DNA from: Saprospiraceae bacterium
Lineage (GTDB): Bacteria > Bacteroidota > Bacteroidia > Chitinophagales > Saprospiraceae
NCBI GenBank assembly: GCA_022844265.1
Contig: JALHMA010000010.1
Location: forward strand, 1 to 39,867
Length of the DNA: 39,867 nucleotides
Reading direction: 5' to 3'
Below are positions 32,062-37,310 of this stretch, one piece after another; the first letter of the stretch is position 1; each line of letters begins with the position of its first letter. The notes under the pieces are model-generated. The model was not told the origin of the DNA. It searched no databases and was given only the letters and a program-made list of their open reading frames with translations. A program made the position numbers and the translations under genes.

Positions 32062-32670
32062 ATGATCTCTACCATCATTTTCGACCTCGGCGGTGTGCTG
32101 ATTGACTGGAACCCGGAATATGTTTTCCGCGAGTTGATCCCGGATGAAGAAAGACGCCGGTATTTCTTTGAAAATATCTGTACCCACGAATGGAACATTG
32201 AGCAGGATGCTGGCCGTTTGTTGTCTGATGCAACGGAAATGCTGGTCGCCGAGCACCCGGACTGGGAACCTGAAATCCGCGCTTACTACGAGCGCTGGGA
32301 AGATATGCTGGGCGGCCCGATTCACGAAACGGTAGAATTGCTGCGCGACATACGCGACAAGGGCGAACACCGGTTGCTGGCGCTGACCAACTGGAGCCAC
32401 GAAACTTTCCCGGTAGCGCTCCAACGCTACGAATTCCTGCAGTGGTTTGAAGGAATCGTTGTTTCCGGCGAGGAAAAAACCCGCAAGCCATTTGCCGATA
32501 TTTACGGGATATTGCTGGATCGTTATGAAGTTACGCCGGAAGAGGCTGTGTTTATCGATGACAGCCTGAAAAACGTGGAAGGCGCAGAAGTGGTGGGTAT
32601 CAACGGCATCCATTTCGAAAATGCCGCCGGGTTGCGCGAAATACTGCGCGAATGGAAAGTGGCGGTGTAA
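32062..32670 (+). CDS. HAD-superfamily phosphatase (YihX-like)
   Basis: 202 residues, subfamily IA with a helical cap. Motif I is IIFDLGGVLIDW, with nucleophile Asp8; the usual second Asp (position 10) is Gly, as in YihX-type sugar-phosphatases. Motif II is LALTNWS, motif III a Lys in GEEKTRKPFADIY, and motif IV VFIDDSLKN. It probably removes phosphate from a small metabolite such as a hexose phosphate. Single gene in a string of rightward genes. Confidence 0.88.
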   Translation: MISTIIFDLGGVLIDWNPEYVFRELIPDEERRRYFFENICTHEWNIEQDAGRLLSDATEMLVAEHPDWEPEIRAYYERWEDMLGGPIHETVELLRDIRDKGEHRLLALTNWSHETFPVALQRYEFLQWFEGIVVSGEEKTRKPFADIYGILLDRYEVTPEEAVFIDDSLKNVEGAEVVGINGIHFENAAGLREILREWKVAV

Positions 32671-32682
32671 GGGGAAGTTATT

Positions 32683-32827
32683 AAGATATTGTGATATTGG
32701 GATATTGGGATATTGGGATATTGGGATATTTTATTAATAATCAATGAATTGGGCAACAATATCTCAATATCTCAATATCTCAATATCTCAATATCTCAAT
32801 ATCTCAATACCCCAATATCCCAATATC
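32683..32827. repeat. Octamer-built hairpin (locus 20) overlapping the acyltransferase 5' end
   Basis: The left arm is tandem GATATTGG units (32684-32730) and the right arm tandem CAATATCT/CAATATCC units (32758-32826). The period is 8 bp rather than 7. The right arm is open in the acyltransferase frame and translates as ISQYLN repeats, so an apparent longer N-terminus arises from repeat DNA. Confidence 0.9.
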
Positions 32828-32841
32828 AATTAATACCGTAC

Positions 32842-33897
32842 TTGTACTCAAACGAAAATCTCCAATCCGCTCCAATCCGCTACGCTTCGCTGGACTACCT
32901 CCGCGGTCTGATGGCTTTGGCTGTGCTGGTGTTTCATTATGAAAAATGGATCACCGGAGCCTGGAATCCTGCCACACCGCAGGGCCGACTGGGCATTTAC
33001 GCTGTTTCTATCTTCTTCGTTATCAGCGGATTAGCGCTTGGAAGTGTTTATCAAAACACCGATTTCAGCCGCTGGCGATCTATGTTCCGTTTTGGCGTTA
33101 AACGCCTGTTCCGCATTTTCCCGCTGCTCTGGCTGGCGACAATTATTTCCATCTTCATCAATGAAATTGACTACACGCTGCAGCAGGTTTTCCTGAACCT
33201 GACTTGCCTGTTCGGGTACGTGGATCCTTCCAAAGATATTGCTACCGGCGCGTGGTCCATCGGCTGCGAATGGGTGTATTACACGGCCTTCCCCTTGCTG
33301 ATGCTGCTGGCCGCCAGAAGCCGGATTCTTTTATGGACTGTAGTAGGGCTGCTATTTGCCTGCGCCATGTACTATGCTTCGCAACCTGTTTTTGCCAGGG
33401 AAGATACGCCGCAGTTTATCTGGTGGGATGTCTATGTGCAGGCGATCAACCACGCTTTTTTCTTCGCGGCAGGTGTGGCAATGGCATTTCACAAAAACAA
33501 TTGGGCAAAACTGCCGGTTAAATTCTGGCGTATCATACTGATTATCAGCATCCTACTGCTGTTTTTATATCCGGTTGGGACAACAGCAATCAGCCTGGTA
33601 AGCGGCAGCAACCGCGCAGTATTTTCCGTCGCAGCCCTGCTTATAACGGCTTCCTTTTTTCACAGCGGGATCATCCTGCGCGGCTTGTTACACCGGGCGC
33701 TGTTGTGGCTGGGAATGGTTTCCTATGGCGTGTACCTGCTGCATCCAATTGTTTTTCGCGTCGTCAAGGTGGTAAACCTGCGTTTTTTTCAGTTTCCCGA
33801 CTTCTGGATATTCCCGGTCGCGCTGGCAGGGACGTTGGTAGCGGCTCATCTGTCTTATTATTTGCTGGAAAAGCCGGCGATGCGACTAGGTGTTTAG
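32842..33897 (+). CDS. Membrane acyltransferase, acyltransferase-3 family
   Basis: About 351 residues with some ten membrane segments. The N-terminal [20 protein letters not shown] carries the family's catalytic His (FHYEKW), then [31 protein letters not shown], and the C-terminal [16 protein letters not shown]; the end is [11 protein letters not shown]. Members transfer O-acyl groups to surface carbohydrates or lipids. The start is uncertain: the frame reaches an ATG at 32713 but 32713-32830 is repeat DNA. I use the TTG at 32842, 14 codons before the SLDYLRG motif, since no ATG lies between the repeat and the motif. The stop TAG lies in a GTGTTTA heptamer of the next element. Confidence 0.85.
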   Translation: MYSNENLQSAPIRYASLDYLRGLMALAVLVFHYEKWITGAWNPATPQGRLGIYAVSIFFVISGLALGSVYQNTDFSRWRSMFRFGVKRLFRIFPLLWLATIISIFINEIDYTLQQVFLNLTCLFGYVDPSKDIATGAWSIGCEWVYYTAFPLLMLLAARSRILLWTVVGLLFACAMYYASQPVFAREDTPQFIWWDVYVQAINHAFFFAAGVAMAFHKNNWAKLPVKFWRIILIISILLLFLYPVGTTAISLVSGSNRAVFSVAALLITASFFHSGIILRGLLHRALLWLGMVSYGVYLLHPIVFRVVKVVNLRFFQFPDFWIFPVALAGTLVAAHLSYYLLEKPAMRLGV

Positions 33898-34092
33898 TGT
33901 GTGGTGTTTAGTGTTTGGGGTGCTTCGCCCTTGGCCGCCCCCGACCCCTGAAGGGGAGTACATCACAATAAATGGAGAAACTGAACTTTAAAGGTAGAAA
34001 TTGTCCATCTATTGTGATGCACTCCCCTTCAGGGGTCGGGGGCGGCCAAGAGCGAAGCACCCCAAACACTAAACACCACACACGAAACACTA
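33888..34092. repeat. Near-perfect 80-bp-arm hairpin between convergent genes (locus 21)
   Basis: Left arm 33888-33975, right arm 34004-34092, loop 28 nt. From about 33895 the arms pair with about four mismatches in 80 bp. Outer GTGTTTA-type heptamers, then GGGGTGCTTCGCC (shared with loci 13 and 19), then a GC-rich palindrome-like part, GACCCCTGAAGGGGAGT. Both flanking stop codons, TAG of the acyltransferase (33895-33897) and TAG of accD (34090-34092 on the minus strand), lie in the heptamer word TAGTGT. Confidence 0.96.
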
Positions 34093-34968
34093 ATGCGTTG
34101 CCTCTTCCTTTGCCGTATCCAGGTTTTTACCAAAAAAGGCCAGTAAATCGCCCATTGTTTCGCGCAGATCCTTGCGATTAACGATCAGGTCGACGAATCC
34201 GTTTTCGAGCAGGTATTCCGCCGTCTGGAAGCCCTCGGGCAGGTCGCGTTTGATCGTTTCGCGGATAACGCGTGGTCCGGCGAAACCGATCAATGCGCCC
34301 GGTTCGGCCAGGTTAATATCGCCCAACATGGCATAAGAAGCCGTAACGCCGCCCGTAGTTGGGTCGGTCATCATAGAGAAGTAGGGAAGGCCCGCTTTAG
34401 CCAGCAAAGTCAGTTTGGCGCTGGTTTTGGCCATTTGCATCAGGGAAAAAGCGCTTTCCATCATGCGGGCGCCACCAGATTTGGAGATAATGAGCAGCCC
34501 GGCACGGGTTTCCAGGGCGTAGTCGATGGCTAAGGAAATTTTTTCGCCCACGACGGAACCCATCGAGCCGCCGATAAATTTAAAATCCATAGCGGCCACG
34601 ACCAAGGGGTAATCGTGTACGTTGCCGACGCCAATGGCTAAGGCGTCGTTGAGGCCGGTTTTTTTCCGGCTTTCTTCCAATCGTTTATCGTAGGGTTTGA
34701 GGTCGGTAAAATGCAGGAAGTCGACCGAAATAAGATCGTCGTGCAAGGTGATAAATTCGTGGTTGTCAAAAAGTATCTCGAAGTATTCCGCCGAACCGAT
34801 GGCCGTGTGGTAATCGCATTTCGGACACTTGTAGAAGTTGTCGCGCAATGCGCGCATGGTGCTGGTTTCCTTACACATTTTGCATTGAAACCAAATGCCT
34901 TCCGGGACATCCTTTTTTGCTTTCGTGGCGGTAGAAATGCCTTCGCGCAGTCGTTTGTACCAACTCAT
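34090..34968 (-). CDS. accD: Acetyl-CoA carboxylase, carboxyltransferase subunit beta
   Basis: 292 residues. Zinc ribbon Cys29-x2-Cys32 and Cys48-x2-Cys51 (FQCKMCKE, YKCPKCDYH), then the crotonase-like carboxyltransferase core with DFKFIGGSMGSVVGEK, SKSGGARMMESA and DPTTGGVTASYAMLGDI. With AccA it transfers the carboxyl group from biotin to acetyl-CoA, giving malonyl-CoA, the first step of fatty acid synthesis. Monocistronic here with a probable promoter at 35107. The leader of about 130 nt contains a perfect palindrome and AATAAC heptamers. Its stop lies in the locus 21 repeat. Confidence 0.96.
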   Translation of the reverse strand: MSWYKRLREGISTATKAKKDVPEGIWFQCKMCKETSTMRALRDNFYKCPKCDYHTAIGSAEYFEILFDNHEFITLHDDLISVDFLHFTDLKPYDKRLEESRKKTGLNDALAIGVGNVHDYPLVVAAMDFKFIGGSMGSVVGEKISLAIDYALETRAGLLIISKSGGARMMESAFSLMQMAKTSAKLTLLAKAGLPYFSMMTDPTTGGVTASYAMLGDINLAEPGALIGFAGPRVIRETIKRDLPEGFQTAEYLLENGFVDLIVNRKDLRETMGDLLAFFGKNLDTAKEEATH

Positions 34969-35025
34969 ATATTATTATCCGTTATTGGTTAGTCGTTATC
35001 AGTATTGATACTCAGGCATTTGGAG
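34969..35025. repeat. AATAAC-type heptamers before accD
   Basis: On the minus strand, AAATGCCTGAGTATCAATAC then GATAACG, ACTAACC, AATAACG and GATAATAAT, ending at the accD ATG. It is a diverged copy of the elements at 6772 and 30742, again immediately upstream of a start codon. Confidence 0.65.
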
Positions 35026-35033
35026 GAAACTGA

Positions 35034-35048
35034 CCAAAATAATTTTGG
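35034..35048. promoter_or_regulatory. Perfect palindrome in the accD leader
   Basis: CCAAAATAATTTTGG is a perfect 15-bp palindrome located between the accD promoter and start. It could be a repressor site or chance in AT-rich DNA. A similar ACCAAAATTATTTTTGG sits downstream of ppiD near 6760. Confidence 0.35.
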
Positions 35049-35106
35049 CGCCGTTCCTAAGGTCGTATCTGACTGACACAACGGGTAAAGAGCCGTATTC
35101 GGATTG

Positions 35107-35114
35107 CAAAGATA
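35107..35114 (-). promoter_or_regulatory. Candidate -7 promoter element of accD
   Basis: TATCTTTG on the minus strand with GCAA following, the most typical form of the Bacteroidota -7 element. It lies about 140 nt upstream of the accD ATG. The -33 TTG is not clear. Confidence 0.55.
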
Positions 35115-35143
35115 ATCGTATGAACTACAACGCATAGTTTTAT

Positions 35144-35237
35144 TCTCTCACTTCTCACCCTCTCACTTCTCTCACCCTCTCACCCTCTCACTTCTCTCAC
35201 CCTCTCACCTCTCTCACCTCTCTCACCTCTCACCTCT
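35144..35237. repeat. CTCTCAC heptamer tract, single-sided
   Basis: About thirteen variants of CTCTCAC/CTCTCAC(C/T)T in a row with no inverted partner. It lies between the accD promoter and the terminator of the next leftward gene. In the 347-bp gap 34969-35315 the remaining parts are the AATAAC tract, palindrome, promoter and terminator. Confidence 0.85.
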
Positions 35238-35277
35238 AAAAAAAAGCCCGGTAAGTCGCGAAGACTAACCGGGCTTT
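35237..35277 (-). terminator. Rho-independent terminator of the NTF2-like gene
   Basis: A 15-bp stem AAAGCCCGGTAAGTC (35243-35257) with 35263-35277, one mismatch, and a 5-nt loop. The A-run at 35237-35245 is the U-tract on the minus strand. It lies about 40 bp past the stop at 35316. Confidence 0.85.
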
Positions 35278-35315
35278 GCCCTTACACCTCATCGGGGACG
35301 AGGCCGGGAGGGGCT

Positions 35316-35822
35316 TTATTTCCCTGCTTTTTGTTTAACGGCAACTGGTTTTTCAGTTTGCGTTTTAGCGCTTTTCGTAGCCGGTTTTTTATCTGCGGCA
35401 GATTTTGCAGATTTTTTAGCCGGAACGGTTGTTTTTTTAGCGGCGGCAGATGGTTTGGCGGCCTCGATGGTTTTGCCCATCAGGTACAGTTCTTCTACCA
35501 CTTTGCCATTGTCCCAGGTGCGGCGGATCACCTCATTGTACACCATGGGGCGACCGTAATGGTCGGTGAAATCGAATACAAACTGCGAGTCCGTTACCTT
35601 GTCATTGACAATTTGAACCGCGAAGCGTTCGATATTATTGATTTGAGCAACATGGCTGAGAAAAGAGCGCAGTGCTTCTGTTTTTTGAGATTTGGAATGG
35701 GTTTTGTCGGCCTCATTGCTGAGTGTTACGCAATGGTCAGCAGCAAATGCTTCAAATGCGCCAGAGATGTCGCCTTGGGCAATCTGGGTATCCAGTGCAT
35801 CCACAAGTTGTTGCAATTTCAT
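35316..35822 (-). CDS. SnoaL/NTF2-like protein with a lysine/alanine-rich tail
   Basis: 168 residues from the ATG at 35822. Residues 1-118 form an NTF2-like cone fold (MKLQQLVDALDTQIAQGDIS, then FAADHCVTLSNEADKTHSKS, ending with RTWDNGKVVEELYLMGK), similar to the SnoaL-type proteins annotated as nuclear transport factor 2-like. Residues 121-168 are low-complexity with 14 Lys and 13 Ala but only one Asp and one Glu (AAKPSAAAKKTTVPAKKSAK). That tail resembles histone-H1-like tails and HU extensions, so binding to nucleic acid is plausible (inference). Such a fusion is not the usual NTF2-like architecture. It has a strong promoter and its own terminator, hence is a single-gene unit. Confidence 0.8.
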   Translation of the reverse strand: MKLQQLVDALDTQIAQGDISGAFEAFAADHCVTLSNEADKTHSKSQKTEALRSFLSHVAQINNIERFAVQIVNDKVTDSQFVFDFTDHYGRPMVYNEVIRRTWDNGKVVEELYLMGKTIEAAKPSAAAKKTTVPAKKSAKSAADKKPATKSAKTQTEKPVAVKQKAGK

Positions 35823-35856
35823 AAGTCGAATTTCAGTTTGGTGAAAAAATCTGACG

Positions 35857-35886
35857 CAAAGATACGACAAAATTACAAAAACCAAA
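35857..35886 (-). promoter_or_regulatory. Promoter of the NTF2-like gene
   Basis: On the minus strand TTTG (35883-35886), 18 nt, TATCTTTG (35857-35864), followed by CGTCA. This is the best match to the Bacteroidota consensus in the window and lies about 35 nt upstream of the start codon. Confidence 0.75.
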
Positions 35887-36073
35887 TAATAGTCTGAATC
35901 ATGGCTATATATTAACGTTTTGTAAAATTATAATTGCCAATAAATTAAGAACAATTAAGAGCATCCGACAATTTGTAAAAAAAAGATATTAGAGTAATTG
36001 CTGTTGGCTTTTACAGAATTATATTTTTCAAGAAAAAAGTTTGTGCGATAAATCGGAGGATTTCGAGGGTGTA

Positions 36074-36237
36074 AATGGCACACGGATTAGAGGGATTGGA
36101 CACGGATTTACCGCATTAGAGTTGACCTGCTTTTTTTTCATCGTAGCGTAAATGGGGACGCAGATTAGACGGATGAGGCGGGGTTACGCGGATTTTCCTT
36201 TAAATCCGTGTACCATCTCTCTAATCCGTGTGCCATC
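36074..36237. repeat. Intergenic inverted repeat that supplies the nucleotidyltransferase stop (locus 24)
   Basis: Arms 36075-36110 and 36201-36236 (36 bp) match with about four differences, built from words such as CACACGGATTAG and ACACGGATTTA. The loop region (36111-36200) repeats related words (ATTAGACGGAT, TTACGCGGATTTTCC). The right arm overlaps the end of the leftward gene: its last codons (WHTD) and TAG stop at 36221 lie in the arm. The upstream part 35887-36060 is AT-rich with no gene seen. Confidence 0.88.
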
Positions 36238-37177
36238 CAATCTCCCGCATTCGCCCTGCCAGATGCTCCAGCACTTTTTTTTGGAAATAAAGCGGGTGGT
36301 GTTTCGACACGTGTCTGCGCGATTTCAGCGCGACATCAAAAGTGCCCTCATCTAAGTGGCTGAATTTTTTTCTCCAGAAACGAACTGTGACCTGCATGGC
36401 CTGCCGGTCGAGCCAGTCGCCGAAAGCGCCGCCGAGCGCCCATTCCACACTGCGTTTCAACCAGGAGCGGCTATGCTGCGGCACCGCATGGGTCGGGCGC
36501 AAGGCGCTGTTTGGAAACTGCCGCCAGGCCCACTGGTTTTGCTGGTAAAAAGCGTGGTACCATTCCTGTCCGTACATCGGCAGCAGCGTCACCGTTTCGG
36601 TCGCTGTAAACAGGTTTTTTTCTTCAATTTCCAGGTGCCCGGTATCGATGAAATAGTTGACGCAGAAGTATTTATGCGAATTAAACAAAAACATTTTTTT
36701 AAAAACCACCAGCAGGGTGCGCGCCAGCCAAAGTCGTCCGGGCGCGGTGATCATAAAAAAGTCAATATCGCTGTCGGGTCGCATGCTGTGCTTGGACAGG
36801 GAGCCTGACACAAACACCGCCCGGATGTAGGGAAAGGCGGAAATGAATCGGGCCATCCGGCGCGCTTTTGGTAAAAAGGTATCGGCTCTTCGATTGGAAT
36901 CCCTGCGGCGTACCACCCAATCCGGCTGGTACTGCGTCTGAAAATAACCCTGAAACTGAAAGACGACGCCCCGCGCTACCAGCAGTTGTAATTTTTCCTG
37001 AAATACTTCAAAGGATTCGCCGGCCGCCGGATCGTCTGTCTCCGCACGCTCACAGGGAGCAAACTGCCAGATTTCCCGATCCGTCAGAGGATACGAAAAA
37101 AGTTCAAAATAGAGCAGTGCGCACACAATAGCGTGCTCCACGGGGCAGGCAGTCTTCGTTGGAATGGACTCGATCAT
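36221..37177 (-). CDS. Nucleotidyltransferase-domain protein
   Basis: 318 residues. An N-terminal helical, winged-helix-like region (about 14-90) precedes the polymerase-beta-like core: FVSGSLSKHSMRPDSDIDFFMIT, with Gly125-Ser126 and metal-binding Asp137 and Asp139. The C-terminal region (about 160-318) is rich in aromatics and basic residues and ends with a helix bundle. It resembles stand-alone nucleotidyltransferases found in Bacteroidota with no assigned substrate; it could attach a nucleotide to a protein or small molecule. The last four residues come from the adjacent repeat. It is divergent from the nuclease-helicase gene. Confidence 0.8.
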   Translation of the reverse strand: MIESIPTKTACPVEHAIVCALLYFELFSYPLTDREIWQFAPCERAETDDPAAGESFEVFQEKLQLLVARGVVFQFQGYFQTQYQPDWVVRRRDSNRRADTFLPKARRMARFISAFPYIRAVFVSGSLSKHSMRPDSDIDFFMITAPGRLWLARTLLVVFKKMFLFNSHKYFCVNYFIDTGHLEIEEKNLFTATETVTLLPMYGQEWYHAFYQQNQWAWRQFPNSALRPTHAVPQHSRSWLKRSVEWALGGAFGDWLDRQAMQVTVRFWRKKFSHLDEGTFDVALKSRRHVSKHHPLYFQKKVLEHLAGRMREIGWHTD

Positions 37178-37256
37178 GGTATTATAAGGTAAATAAGCAG
37201 GGCAAGGTAATGGACTTGGCCGATCACTATGCGATGTATGGTCGAAAACAAGTGTA

Positions 37257-37296
37257 TAGTTTTGGCTTTATGGTATACAAAAGTGTGCGCTATACC
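37257..37296 (+). promoter_or_regulatory. Candidate promoter and operator of the Dna2-like gene
   Basis: TAGTTTTG (37257-37264) fits the -7 element. Just downstream is an inverted repeat GGTATA (37272-37277), 13 nt, TATACC (37291-37296), placed where a repressor could block transcription. The ATG follows 14 nt later. A -33 TTG is not evident. Confidence 0.35.
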
Positions 37297-37310
37297 TGAA
37301 CTTTGCGGGC

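Noticed and set aside
32713-32841. A genuine N-terminal repeat domain (ISQYLN) of the acyltransferase
   Set aside because: The residues are a direct translation of the octamer DNA repeat that also forms a hairpin with the upstream arm; the family starts just before SLDYLRG. It is kept only as a possible phase-variable leader in the findings.
1-36237. All intergenic hairpins as ordinary Rho-independent terminators
   Set aside because: Typical terminators are present separately (3296, 6712, 20686, 35237) with short stems and T-tracts. The long hairpins lack T-tracts and also occur in divergent gaps upstream of both genes.
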